Assembly (NCBI GenBank): GCA_038131165.1 | Contig: JAYPOZ010000001.1 | Coordinates: forward strand, 1-64,000 | DNA: 64,000 bases | Reading direction: 5' to 3' | Origin: UBA6544 sp038131165 | Lineage (GTDB): Bacteria; Pseudomonadota; Alphaproteobacteria; UBA8366 | Shown here: in pieces, positions 36,217-44,160 of the stretch | Numbering within the stretch: position 1 is the first letter of the stretch | How the letters are laid out: every line of letters begins with the position of its first letter | Made by a program: the position numbers and the translations under genes | Notes under the pieces: model-generated | Database searches by the model: none | Told to the model about the DNA's origin: nothing | What the model saw: the letters and a program-made list of their open reading frames with translations, nothing else

Positions 36217-37491
36217 ATGACTGACAACCAATTCCATCTTATAAGAACGCGTCGCTTTCTTCCCCTTCTCATCACGTTCTTTCTGGGGGCGGCGAACGAC
36301 AATTTTTTCCGCAATGCCATGGTTATCTTGATTCTCTATCGCCTGGCGGAAACCAGCGGCCTGGACGGAAAACTTCTGGTGACGCTTTCGGCGGGAATAT
36401 TCATTCTGCCGTTTTTCCTGTTCTCCGCGACCGCCGGTCAACTGGCGGACAAGCACGAGAAGTCGCGCTTGATCCGCTGGGTCAAGCTCGCCGAGATCGC
36501 GATCATGGTCCTCGGCGCGGCGGGCCTGATCATGGGGCACGCCTATTTCCTGCTGTTCGTGTTGTTTCTCATGGGCACTCAGTCGTCCTTTTTCGGCCCG
36601 GTAAAGTACAGTATCCTGCCATTGCATCTGCGGCCGGAGGAATTGATCGGCGGCAATGCGCTCATGGCATCCTGCACTTTCGTCGCGATCCTGCTCGGGA
36701 CCATCGCGGGCACCCTGATGATCTTATGGGAGGGCGGAGTGTGGATCGTCTCCACCGGCGTGCTTATGCTATCGCTCGCCGGATGGCTCGCCGCCCGGCA
36801 CATCCCGGAAGCCCCGCCGGCCACACCCGATCTGACGGTCAGCTATAATTTTGCGTCCGCGACGTGGCGGATCATGCGCCTCACGGCGACCTCCCGTCCG
36901 GCCTTCCTCTCCGTTGTCGGAATCTCCTGGTTCTGGGTCGTGGGAGCGACGCTTCTCGCGCAGTTTCCGAATCTCGTCAAGTTTACCTTTCACGCCAATA
37001 ACGAGGTAGTGACCTTGTTTCTCGCCACCTCCACCGTCGGCATCGCCACGGGATCGCTTCTCTGCAACCGGCTGTTGCGGGGCGAGATCTCGGCCAAATT
37101 CGTCGCCTGGAGCGCTGTCGGCGTCAGTCTCTTCCTGCTCGACCTCTGGTTCTTCGCACCGGCGGAGGGCTCCTACAGCGGTCCCTACAGAAACATTTCA
37201 ACCTTCCTGTCCGACACCCAAGGCCTGCGGGCCCTGTTCGACATCTTCGCAGCTTCGGCCAGCGGCGGACTCTACACTGTCCCGCTCTACGCCATCTTGC
37301 AGAGCCGCACCCAGGACGGCGAGCGCTCACGGGTCGTGGCCGGGAACAACGTCCTCAACGCGTTGTTCATGGTGGCAAGTTCGCTGGCGGCTACCGCCAT
37401 GCTCGCCCACGGCGCCGCCGTCGCGGAGATTTTCCTGGCGGTCGCCGGCGCAAATCTGTTCTTCATCGTGCTGTTCTGGCGATTGCGTTGA
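36217..37491 (+). CDS. MFS transporter, LplT-like (lysophospholipid transporter type)
   Basis: 424 residues, about 12 membrane segments. The opening FLGAANDNFFRNAMVILILY and FLMGTQSSFFGPVKYSILPL are hallmarks of the LplT/Aas-associated MFS branch that flips lysophospholipids inward. No Aas acyltransferase domain is fused or adjacent. It ends with TTGA overlapping a possible start of the next gene. Substrate inferred from family only. Confidence 0.83.
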   Translation: MTDNQFHLIRTRRFLPLLITFFLGAANDNFFRNAMVILILYRLAETSGLDGKLLVTLSAGIFILPFFLFSATAGQLADKHEKSRLIRWVKLAEIAIMVLGAAGLIMGHAYFLLFVLFLMGTQSSFFGPVKYSILPLHLRPEELIGGNALMASCTFVAILLGTIAGTLMILWEGGVWIVSTGVLMLSLAGWLAARHIPEAPPATPDLTVSYNFASATWRIMRLTATSRPAFLSVVGISWFWVVGATLLAQFPNLVKFTFHANNEVVTLFLATSTVGIATGSLLCNRLLRGEISAKFVAWSAVGVSLFLLDLWFFAPAEGSYSGPYRNISTFLSDTQGLRALFDIFAASASGGLYTVPLYAILQSRTQDGERSRVVAGNNVLNALFMVASSLAATAMLAHGAAVAEIFLAVAGANLFFIVLFWRLR

Positions 37492-37517
37492 GCCCTTCCA
37501 CGTCGCAGACTGTGCCC

Positions 37518-38282
37518 ATGAAACTGACGGACGCGGAAGTCGCGCAATATCACGAGGACGGATTTATCGTCCCGAACTACCGGCTTGCGGAGCCCGTGCT
37601 CGACGCCATCCGGAGCGATCATGCGCGGCTGCTCGACTGGCATCCCGAATTCCGGGACTACTGCCCGACCCTGTTGCGCTACGATCTCGGGTTTCTGAAC
37701 TACGCCCGGGATCCGGAAATCCTCGACATGGTCGAGCAGCTGATCGGCCCCGACATCATCCTCTGGAACTCTAGCTTTTTCGCCAAACCGGCGGAGAACG
37801 GCAAGAAGACTCCCTGGCACCAGGACGGCGAATATTGGCCGGTGCGCCCGCTCGCGACCTGCACGGTCTGGATCGCCGTCGACGACGCGACGGTCGAGAA
37901 CGGCTGCCTCAAATTCATGCCGGGCTCGCACAAGGTGAAGAGTCTGCGCCCGCACCGGACCAACAACGATCCCAATTTCACGTTGCACCAGGAACTGCTC
38001 GAGAGCGAGTACGACGAGGCGAAGGTGGTCCCCCTCGTCCTCGAAGCCGGGCAGATGTCGCTCCACGACGTCTTCCTGCTGCACGGATCGGAAGCCAACA
38101 ACTCCGGCCGATCGCGCCGCGGCATGACCCTGCGTTTCATGCCGGGCAGCTCCGTCTTCGACCGGGACGAGGCCAACCGAATGCACCGCGAGATGGGCGT
38201 CGTCGACCACGGCGACCGCACGATATTCCTCATGCGCGGCGAGGACCGCACCGGTCGCAACGATTTCCGGATGCGGCTCTAA
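37518..38282 (+). CDS. Phytanoyl-CoA dioxygenase (PhyH) family Fe(II)/2-oxoglutarate oxygenase
   Basis: 254 residues from MKLTDAEVAQYHEDGFIVPN; a TTG at 37488 overlapping the MFS stop is an alternative. The iron triad is visible as PWHQDGEYW (His, Asp) and LLHGSEANNSGRSRRG (distal His and the oxoglutarate-binding Arg). It hydroxylates an unknown substrate using O2 and 2-oxoglutarate. Convergent with the glutaredoxin-like gene of the selenoprotein operon. Confidence 0.88.
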   Translation: MKLTDAEVAQYHEDGFIVPNYRLAEPVLDAIRSDHARLLDWHPEFRDYCPTLLRYDLGFLNYARDPEILDMVEQLIGPDIILWNSSFFAKPAENGKKTPWHQDGEYWPVRPLATCTVWIAVDDATVENGCLKFMPGSHKVKSLRPHRTNNDPNFTLHQELLESEYDEAKVVPLVLEAGQMSLHDVFLLHGSEANNSGRSRRGMTLRFMPGSSVFDRDEANRMHREMGVVDHGDRTIFLMRGEDRTGRNDFRMRL

Positions 38283-38293
38283 AGAGGCTCGGC

Positions 38294-38542
38294 TCAGAAT
38301 CCGAGCAGCGCCTTGACCTTCTCCGGCGCCAACGCCTCGCCCGCGTAGAGTTCGCCGTCGACCTCCAGAATCGGCGTGGAGCGGATGCCGGCATCGTCAA
38401 TCCGGTCCTGCGCCTCCTCGTCCATCATCAGGTCGCGCGTCGTGAAGGCGATCCCGTTCGCCTCCAGATAGCGTTTCAACTGCTCGCACGGCACGCACAA
38501 GGGCGTCGTGTAGACGACGACGTCGCGTTCGGTTTCCGCCAT
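38294..38542 (-). CDS. Glutaredoxin-like protein (CVPC)
   Basis: 82 residues: MAETERDVVVYTTPLCVPCE with a CxxC redox pair at 16/19, STPILEVDGE with the cis-Pro loop, and a C-terminal helix. This is the size of NrdH/GrxC-type glutaredoxins. The start codon overlaps the stop of the selenoprotein gene as TGATG, so the two are translationally coupled and the small thiol protein is a good candidate redox partner of the UxxC centre. Confidence 0.88.
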   Translation of the reverse strand: MAETERDVVVYTTPLCVPCEQLKRYLEANGIAFTTRDLMMDEEAQDRIDDAGIRSTPILEVDGELYAGEALAPEKVKALLGF

Positions 38543-39294
38543 CAGATTTTTCCCTCCGCTTTCAAGCGCCGGTATTCTTCGTTGCGGGCCTGCCATTGGG
38601 CCTTCGCGTCCTCGTCCTGGAACGGCTGCTCTTCGGTAAAGATGAGCCGCTTCCACGCCTCGCCCTTGCTCCAGGCATAGCCCGCCTCCCGCGTCGTGCA
38701 CGGCCCCGCGGCGGTCCCCAGCAGGTCGAGCGCCTGGCTGAAGATATCGCGCTGCTGCGCCGTATTCCCAGGCTCGCCGCAGGGGCTGCCGAGGGGAAAA
38801 TCGACAAACAGGAACCGTGCCACGCCGCAATGCTCGACGATGTCGCGCGCCGTGCCGATCACAACCGTCGGCACGCCGTTTTCCTCAAGGTATCTGCTGA
38901 TCAGACTCACGGTCTGATGGCAGACGGGTCATATGGGCACGATGACGACGGCATCGAGACCGTCGGCGCGGCAATACTCCAGCGCCATCGGCCCTTCCTG
39001 CTCCAGCACTTTCCGTTTGCTGTAATTATTGTAGGCGCCGTAGACGCGCTCCGGCATCGAGCCGATGCGCCCGTCGGCGACCGCTTCGCGCATCCGGTCG
39101 ATGGGAAAGAACGCGTTGACGTCGTCGAGCGATGTCGCATGGCGGTCGAAATCCAGCGTGCGACTGTAGAGACGCTGGGTCGGCGTGTCGGCCGGAATCG
39201 AATAGACGCCGCGGAAATGTTCCTCGACGATGGGATTCTCCTCCGTCTCGGGGTCGTAGTGGACGGCGACCTCGCTGGTGCCGAGCAACCCGAC
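38542..39294 (-). CDS. GrdB-like selenoprotein (in-frame UGA read as Sec), 5' end in scaffold gap
   Basis: The reading frame is open from the gap to 38542 except for one TGA at 38929-38931. It runs DAVVIVPI-U-PVCHQTVSLISRYLEEN, so the TGA sits in a UxxC motif with family-like sequence on both sides (before: FFPIDRMREAVADGRIGS; after: RFLFVDFPLGSPCGEP). The family is the glycine/sarcosine/betaine reductase selenoprotein B type (PF07355). A SECIS-like hairpin follows the UGA. 121 residues are visible before Sec and 128 after; the N-terminus lies in the N-run. Standard calling would split it into a truncated piece and a 122-residue GTG-start piece. Reaction unknown; expected thiol or reductase chemistry. 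Confidence 0.82.
38893..38924 (-). promoter_or_regulatory. SECIS-like hairpin directly after the in-frame UGA
   Basis: In the mRNA, after UGA and CCCG, UCUGC pairs with GCAGA (5 bp), a small internal loop (C / CA) follows, then AUCAGAC pairs with GUCUGAU (7 bp, perfect) around the loop CGUGA. The apical loop starts 17 nt after the UGA and has G-U at positions 2-3. That meets the bacterial SECIS rules as I know them (loop ~16-37 nt from UGA, G among the first two loop bases). It should be bound by SelB. Confidence 0.78.
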
Positions 39295-39394
39295 NNNNNN
39301 NNNNNNNNNNNNNNNNNNNNNNNNNNNNNNNNNNNNNNNNNNNNNNNNNNNNNNNNNNNNNNNNNNNNNNNNNNNNNNNNNNNNNNNNNNNNNN
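39295..39394. other. Assembly gap (100 N)
   Basis: Exactly 100 N, the usual placeholder for a gap of unknown length. It hides the 3' end of the LLM gene and the 5' end of the selenoprotein gene. The frames on both sides happen to agree, which is chance and not evidence of a fusion. Confidence 0.95.
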
Positions 39395-40578
39395 TCTTCC
39401 GGCGACAGGCGGATAATGTCTTCGTTCTGATGGCTGTAGAGGTCGTAGGGCTCCGTATCCAGATCCTCCAGCACGATGCTGCCGTCGAGGACCCCCTGCT
39501 TCCATTCCTGGTGCGCGGGCTCCTCCGCCTGGAACTCGGGCATGATCTCCTTCGCGAACATCTCCAGACTGTCGCAGATGTCCTTATGGCTGGTCTTGCC
39601 CGCCTGATTGAGCAGGATGACCTGATCGACGTGTGATTTTTGGAACTGCCAGAGCTTCTCGCGGATCGTCTCGGGAGAGCCCACCAGCGCGTTCTCGACC
39701 GCCTTCTTTGCGGTGTCGCTCTCGCGCCAGAGTTGGTATTCGGCCCAGAGATCGCTTTGCCCCGGCGCGTCGATGCCTTTGCGGCCGTAGCGCGACAGCG
39801 CGAAGATGAAGAAGGTCCATCCGGCCGCCTTCTCGCGCGCTTCCTCGTCCGTCTCGGCGCACATGAAGCCCGACACCATGGCGATGTTCGGGTTCGCCGG
39901 ATATTCCGCCAGCCGGAACGGGTGATGCAGCAGGTTGTTGTAGTATCGGTGCACCCAGGCTTTCGCGGCCTCCGGGGAGATGAAGGTGAATCCGAGCGCC
40001 CCCATGCCCCATTGTCCGGCCTGACCGATGGTCTGGATGTTCGAGCAGGCGACCCAGAGCGGCGGGTGCGGCTTCTGATACGGCTTCGGGATCACATTGC
40101 GGGCCGGGAAATCGAAGAACTCGCCGTGATACTCCCAATTCGTGGACGTGAACATCGGGATGATCGCTTCCACCGCCTCGAGCCAGCGCTCCCGCTTCGA
40201 GCGGACCTGCGTGCCGAACGGGTGCAGTTCCGCCGGCCCACCGCCCTCGCCGAGGCCAAGCTCGACCCGACCGCCGGAGAGCAGATCGAGCGTCGCCACC
40301 CGCTCCGCCACCCGGTGCGGCTGATTGGTGGTGATCTGGATGATGCCGTGGCCAAGCCGGATGTTCTTGGTCCGTTGGCTGGCGGCGCCCAGGAAAACCT
40401 CGGGCGCGGAGGAATGGGAATATTCCTCCAGGAAATGATGTTCGACTTCCCACGCGTAGTCGTAGCCCAGCTTGTCCGCGAGCTCGATCTGCGCCAGCGA
40501 ATCCTGCATCAGCTGGTACTCGCTGTGCGCCTCCCAGGGCTTGGGCAGCTGGTGCTCGTAGAAAATTCCGAATTTCAT
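39395..40578 (-). CDS. LLM class flavin-dependent oxidoreductase, 3' end in scaffold gap
   Basis: About 394 residues visible. It is a luciferase-like (F420/FMN) monooxygenase: MKFGIFYEHQLPKPWEAHSE at the start, then LGHGIIQITTNQPHRVAERV, LLSGGRVELGLGEGG and PHPPLWVACSNIQTI, all standard LLM segments. It oxidises an unknown substrate with FMNH2 and O2. Third-to-last gene of the minus-strand operon; the C-terminal tail (HQNEDIIRLSPE) is cut by the gap. Its tail is longer than the basic LLM core. Confidence 0.88.
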
Positions 40579-40654
40579 GGCCTCGATCCCCTAAGGCAAA
40601 ATTTGTTCGCAGAAGAAATCTAGCCGATTTCGGGCAAAAATCGAATGCGGCAAA

Positions 40655-41269
40655 TCAACCCCCAAGATGTTCGCGTACCAGCGGCAGGTTCTCCGCCCCC
40701 CAATAGAGCTGTCCGTCGACGATGAAACTCGGCACCCCGAAAACGCCGCGCTCGTGGGCGTCGTCCATGATGTGTTCCAGCTCGGCCACGCCCTGGCCGT
40801 CGAGGAAGGCCTCGAACCCGGTGATGTCCGCCCCGGTCTCCGCCAGGACGTTGGCGATCACCTGCGGATCCTCGATATCGAGTTCGCGCTTCCAGAAGCG
40901 CTCGAAGACCGCGTTGTGATAGTCCATGAAGACCCGCTTGCGCTGGGCGTAGAGCATGCCGACATGGGCCACCGTCGAGTTGAAGATACGGCGCGGCCCC
41001 CGGATCACGAGCCCCATGCGCTCGGCCCGGCGGCGGCAGTCCATATAACTGTACTTCACCCGCCGCCACTGATGGGCGTTGCGGGACTCGCTCACCACAT
41101 TGCCGTCGGCGTCCACTTCGGCGCTGCCGAGATAGGAGGGAATATCCAGCGAATAGGGGCGCCAGTCGATCTCCGCCCGGAAATCGTCGAACAACCCATA
41201 GGTCGCGTTCTTCGCCAGATAGGCGTACGGGCTCTTGTAGTCGGTATAGGCGATGACGGTTTTGGTCAT
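40655..41269 (-). CDS. DsbA-fold protein, HCCA isomerase/kappa-GST-like (copy B)
   Basis: 204 residues. AYTDYKSPYAYLAKNATYGL has the Ser-Pro-Tyr that replaces the CxxC in 2-hydroxychromene-2-carboxylate isomerases and kappa-class GSTs; GVFGVPSFIVDGQLYWGAEN gives the cis-Pro loop. So it probably uses glutathione on a conjugation or isomerisation step rather than disulfide exchange. It starts 3 nt after the stop of its paralogue (41273-41893). Confidence 0.86.
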   Translation of the reverse strand: MTKTVIAYTDYKSPYAYLAKNATYGLFDDFRAEIDWRPYSLDIPSYLGSAEVDADGNVVSESRNAHQWRRVKYSYMDCRRRAERMGLVIRGPRRIFNSTVAHVGMLYAQRKRVFMDYHNAVFERFWKRELDIEDPQVIANVLAETGADITGFEAFLDGQGVAELEHIMDDAHERGVFGVPSFIVDGQLYWGAENLPLVREHLGG

Positions 41270-41272
41270 CGC

Positions 41273-41893
41273 CTAGGCCGCCAGCCGGGCGCGGACGGAG
41301 GGGAGATGCTCATTGCCCCAGAACAGCTCGCCGTCGAGGACGAAACTCGGCACGCCGAAAATGCCGATTTCGTTCGCCTGCTCGATGACGGCATCGTGCT
41401 CGGTCTGCCCGTCGCCCGCGCAATACGCCCGGAAGCCGTCCGCATCGCCGCCTGTCTCCGCGACCGCCGCCGCCACCGCGTCGACGTCGTCGATATCCAG
41501 CTCGCGTTTCCAGAAACGGTCGAAGACGAGATCGTGATAGGCCCGGAAGAAGCCCTGCCGCTGCGCGTAGAGGGTCCCGATATGCGCGGTCCGCGACTGG
41601 AAGACCCGCACCGGGCCCTTGATCATTAGGTCCTGGCCGGTGTCCCGGGCGAGCCGCCGCGCGTCCATGTAGAGATAGCGGGTGCGCCGCCACTGGTGCT
41701 CGTTCCGGTTGCCGCCGACGACCTTGCCGGACTCGTCGACTTCGACGGTGCCGAGAAAATCCGGGATGTGCAGCGAGTAGGGCCGCCAGTCGACCGCGAT
41801 GCCGAAATCCTGTTCCAGCCGGTAGACCGGCGCCTTCGCCACAAAGGCGTAGGGGCTCTTATAGTCGAAATAAACGATGAGGGACGATGGCAT
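41273..41893 (-). CDS. DsbA-fold protein, HCCA isomerase/kappa-GST-like (copy A)
   Basis: 206 residues from MPSSLIVYFDYKSPYAFVAK; GGAGAA lies ~8 nt before this ATG, which decides against an upstream ATG at 41917. Same SPYA active-site segment and cis-Pro loop (IFGVPSFVLDGELFWGNEHL) as the downstream neighbour, with matching internal segments (DWRPYSL; EHQWRR), so the two are tandem paralogues. Glutathione-dependent isomerase or transferase activity is likely. Confidence 0.86.
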   Translation of the reverse strand: MPSSLIVYFDYKSPYAFVAKAPVYRLEQDFGIAVDWRPYSLHIPDFLGTVEVDESGKVVGGNRNEHQWRRTRYLYMDARRLARDTGQDLMIKGPVRVFQSRTAHIGTLYAQRQGFFRAYHDLVFDRFWKRELDIDDVDAVAAAVAETGGDADGFRAYCAGDGQTEHDAVIEQANEIGIFGVPSFVLDGELFWGNEHLPSVRARLAA

Positions 41894-41912
41894 TGTCTTT
41901 CTCCAATGTTCC

Positions 41913-41982
41913 GTCATGCCCGCGAAGGCGGGAATCCAGACCTAAATGGCGGGAAACTGGATTCCTGCTGCGCGGGCATGAC
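41913..41982. repeat. Dispersed inverted repeat (REP-like)
   Basis: A 27-nt arm at 41913-41939 (starts GTCATGCCCGCGAAGGCGGG, ends AATCCAG) and its imperfect reverse complement at 41957-41982. This palindrome type, containing GTCATGCCCGCG and GGAATCCAG, is frequent in alphaproteobacterial intergenic DNA. It lies between the ketopantoate reductase-like gene and the first DsbA-like gene and may shape the transcript of the operon. Confidence 0.8.
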
Positions 41983-42032
41983 AAACTGGCAGCACTCATT
42001 ATCCAAGTACAGTCGCGATCCAAACGCCCCCC

Positions 42033-43019
42033 TCATTGCGGCAACATCCCGCCGAGGCGCGCCCGCAGCCGGACGAGGGCCAGGACGGTGTCGATCGTCG
42101 GCGTCGGCACGCCGGCCAGCGCGCCCATTTCCCGCGCCGCACCGATGATCGGGTTGATCTCCATCATGCGGCCGCGCTCCAGGTCCTGCAGCATCGACGA
42201 TTTGTGCGTCATGGCGTGGCGGCGGGCGTTCTCGATGCGGTAGTCCACGTCCTCCTGCGGCGGCGCGCCGAGCGCCTCGGCAACCGCGGTGACTTCCGCC
42301 ATCATCCGGCGCAGCAGAGCTTCCATATCCGGATCGTCGACCATCTCGCCGATGGTGGCGAGGGTCAGCGCGCTGGTCGGGTTGAAGGCGGTATTGCCCA
42401 TGATCTTCACCCAGAGGTCGCGCCGCAAATCCGACCGCACGCGGGTGACGATGCCGGCCTCGCCGATCACGTCCGCCAGACGACGGCAGCGCGCGGAGTC
42501 CGTGCCATCCGGCTCGCCAATGAAATAGCGCCCGCCCGCACCGGACTTGACGACGCCGGGCGCCACCACTTCCGCGCCGACATAGGTGATGCAACCGATC
42601 GCGCGCTCGGGGCCGATACCGTCCCACTGCTTGCCCTGGGGATCGACCGACGTCACCCGCGTGCCCTCGTAGGGGCCGGCGAGCTTGTGGAAATACCACC
42701 ACGGCACACCGTTCATCGCCGTCGCAACCGTCGTTTCGGGCCCAAGCAGGGGCTGCATGGCGTCCACCACGCCCGGCGCCTGGTGCGATTTCAGGGACAC
42801 GATGACGTAGTCCTGCACCCCCAGGGTCGAGGGGTCGTCGGTGGCCGCCGGATGGGTGGTGAACGGCGCCTCCCCGGCGCGCTGCAGGGTCAGGCCGTCG
42901 CGCCGGATCGCCGCCAGATGCGCGCCCCGGGCGATCAGGCTGACATCGACGCCCGCCCGGCTCAACAGCGCGCCCAGATGTCCGCCGATGGCGCCGGCGC
43001 CGTATATGGTGATTTTCAT
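42033..43019 (-). CDS. Ketopantoate reductase (PanE/ApbA) family protein
   Basis: 328 residues from MKITIYGAGAIGGHLGALLS; GAAGGA precedes this ATG, and longer frames upstream are unconvincing. The N-terminal GxGxxG NADPH motif is at ~7-12; KIMGNTAFNPTSALTLATIG carries the KxxxN catalytic segment of ketopantoate reductases. Many such paralogues reduce other 2-keto acids; location next to LLM, DsbA-like and selenoprotein genes argues for a catabolic role rather than pantothenate synthesis. An 11-bp palindrome at 43156-43183 lies upstream. Confidence 0.85.
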   Translation of the reverse strand: MKITIYGAGAIGGHLGALLSRAGVDVSLIARGAHLAAIRRDGLTLQRAGEAPFTTHPAATDDPSTLGVQDYVIVSLKSHQAPGVVDAMQPLLGPETTVATAMNGVPWWYFHKLAGPYEGTRVTSVDPQGKQWDGIGPERAIGCITYVGAEVVAPGVVKSGAGGRYFIGEPDGTDSARCRRLADVIGEAGIVTRVRSDLRRDLWVKIMGNTAFNPTSALTLATIGEMVDDPDMEALLRRMMAEVTAVAEALGAPPQEDVDYRIENARRHAMTHKSSMLQDLERGRMMEINPIIGAAREMGALAGVPTPTIDTVLALVRLRARLGGMLPQ

Positions 43020-43155
43020 GGCGTTCCTTCTTCGGCCCCGCAGGCCCATGTTGAGAGAATTGGCACCCGGCGGCCGAGAGGAAAGTCCCGCGCGCCGCGA
43101 CAGAGACACTCTGTAAACGCTATTGAAAAATCGCGGATCGACCCCATGCGCCGTA

Positions 43156-43183
43156 GAAACACGGTAATAGTATACCGTGTTTC
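43156..43183. promoter_or_regulatory. Perfect palindrome, probable operator
   Basis: GAAACACGGTA, 6-nt spacer ATAGTA, TACCGTGTTTC: an 11-bp perfect inverted repeat. It lies ~140 nt upstream of the ketopantoate reductase-like start, in a region without genes. No T-run follows on either side. The dyad and its central GTATAC suit a dimeric repressor such as a GntR- or TetR-family protein. Confidence 0.5.
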
Positions 43184-43330
43184 CGACACCGCGCGCCCTT
43201 CCGCCGCGGCGGTCGGCAGCCCCACCCGGCGCGCGTCGCACCGCGCGGGCCATTGGTTTCGAAACGAGGTCATCGGAAAAGCATAACACAGTTTAGCCAA
43301 AATGTCGATATTTCGTGGCGGTAAGGCACC

Positions 43331-43456
43331 GCCCTTTGACAGGCTCACCTTTCGACAGGCACAGGAGGGCGCCTGGGGAGAATGCATTCCTTCGACCATC
43401 GCGCCGGCGAAACCCCGGACCGTCCCCCCCCTTGTGGGGAAGATTAGGGTGGGGGC
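43331..43456. repeat. Dispersed repeat, copy 1 (left of ccdAB)
   Basis: Contains CTTTGACAGGCTCAC and TTCGACAGGC units and a 28-nt core at 43370-43397 (starts CGCCTGGGGAGAATGCATTC) that recurs exactly at 44368-44395. It ends in a CCCCCCCTTGTGGGGAAGAT-type palindrome. With 43020-43330 it fills the 586 nt between panE-like and ccdA; no gene is seen here. Confidence 0.8.
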
Positions 43457-43570
43457 TCCTTGCAAGACCTGCGGGAAACCCGGGACAAGTACCTTAATGC
43501 AGTTTCGCATTAGACCCTGCTGTAAGTGATCCGTACTCCTCCAATTTCCCTTTCTTCACAGATTTATGCG

Positions 43571-43592
43571 CATAATATATGCCTATATTATG
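43571..43592. promoter_or_regulatory. Palindromic operator/promoter of ccdAB
   Basis: CATAATATA TGCC TATATTATG: a perfect 9-bp inverted repeat with a 4-nt centre, AT-rich in a GC-rich genome. It ends on the GAGGAG ribosome-binding site (43592-43597) of the antitoxin gene. This is the expected place for CcdA(-CcdB) autorepression, with the TATAAT-like arms doubling as the -10 region. Confidence 0.75.
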
Positions 43593-43605
43593 AGGAGAAG
43601 TATTC

Positions 43606-43842
43606 ATGCCGAGCCAACCGGGCTTGAAGAAGCCCACCAACCTGTCACTGGACAGGCGGCTGTTGAGCGAAGCCAAGGCGCTCAAGGTCAATCTGTCGCA
43701 AGCCGCCGAGCGGGGCCTGCGCCTTGAAGTGGCGGAAGCAAAGGCGGAGAAGTGGAAGGCGGAGAACGGCGCTGCCCTCGACAGCTCCAACGCCTGGGTG
43801 GAAGCGCACGGCCTGCCGCTCGACCGCTTTCGGCGGTTCTGA
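43606..43842 (+). CDS. ccdA: Type II antitoxin, CcdA family
   Basis: 78 residues. An N-terminal ribbon-helix-helix (KKPTNLSLDRRLLSEAKALK; VNLSQAAERGL) for DNA binding and a C-terminal toxin-binding tail ending AWVEAHGLPLDRFRRF, the conserved CcdA ending. GAGGAG lies 8 nt before the ATG and a palindromic operator just upstream. Stop overlaps the toxin start (TGATG). It neutralises CcdB and represses the operon. Confidence 0.93.
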   Translation: MPSQPGLKKPTNLSLDRRLLSEAKALKVNLSQAAERGLRLEVAEAKAEKWKAENGAALDSSNAWVEAHGLPLDRFRRF

Positions 43843-44141
43843 TGGCGCAATACGATTTATCCCGGAACCCGGAGGGGGCGGGTTATCTGTTGGACGTGCA
43901 GTCCAACCTGTTGGATGGCCTCAACACACGGATCGTGGTGCCGCTGCTCCCGGCGAGCGATGCCCCGGTTCCCGCCGAACGGCTCAACCCGTCGGTCGAA
44001 ATCGACGGCACGGCGTTCGTCATGACCACCCAGTTCCTCGCCGCCGTCCCCGCAGCGGTTCTGACCGCGCCGGTCGCCAATCTGTCCGAGCGATCTACGG
44101 AAATCACCAACGCGCTGGATATGGTCTTTCACGGATTTTAG
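43842..44141 (+). CDS. ccdB: Type II toxin, CcdB family (gyrase poison)
   Basis: 99 residues, the family length. MAQYDLSRNPEGAGYLLDVQ, LNTRIVVPLLPASDAPVPAE and the C-terminal TEITNALDMVFHGF match CcdB; the final three residues FHGF replace the usual W-G-I gyrase-contact end, so potency is uncertain. Translationally coupled to ccdA. A chromosomal copy between dispersed repeats may stabilise the region or be a relic of transfer. Confidence 0.92.
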   Translation: MAQYDLSRNPEGAGYLLDVQSNLLDGLNTRIVVPLLPASDAPVPAERLNPSVEIDGTAFVMTTQFLAAVPAAVLTAPVANLSERSTEITNALDMVFHGF

Positions 44142-44160
44142 ACGAATCCGGTATCCTGCG

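Noticed and set aside
38929..40578. One 549-residue LLM-GrdB fusion protein read through the N-run
   Set aside because: The frame is continuous only because 100 N is a placeholder; LLM and GrdB-like proteins are separate genes in the relatives I recall.
43526..43560. TGATCC upstream of ccdA as a fourth RpoE promoter
   Set aside because: At 18-nt spacing the downstream bases are TTTCT, with no -10 match.
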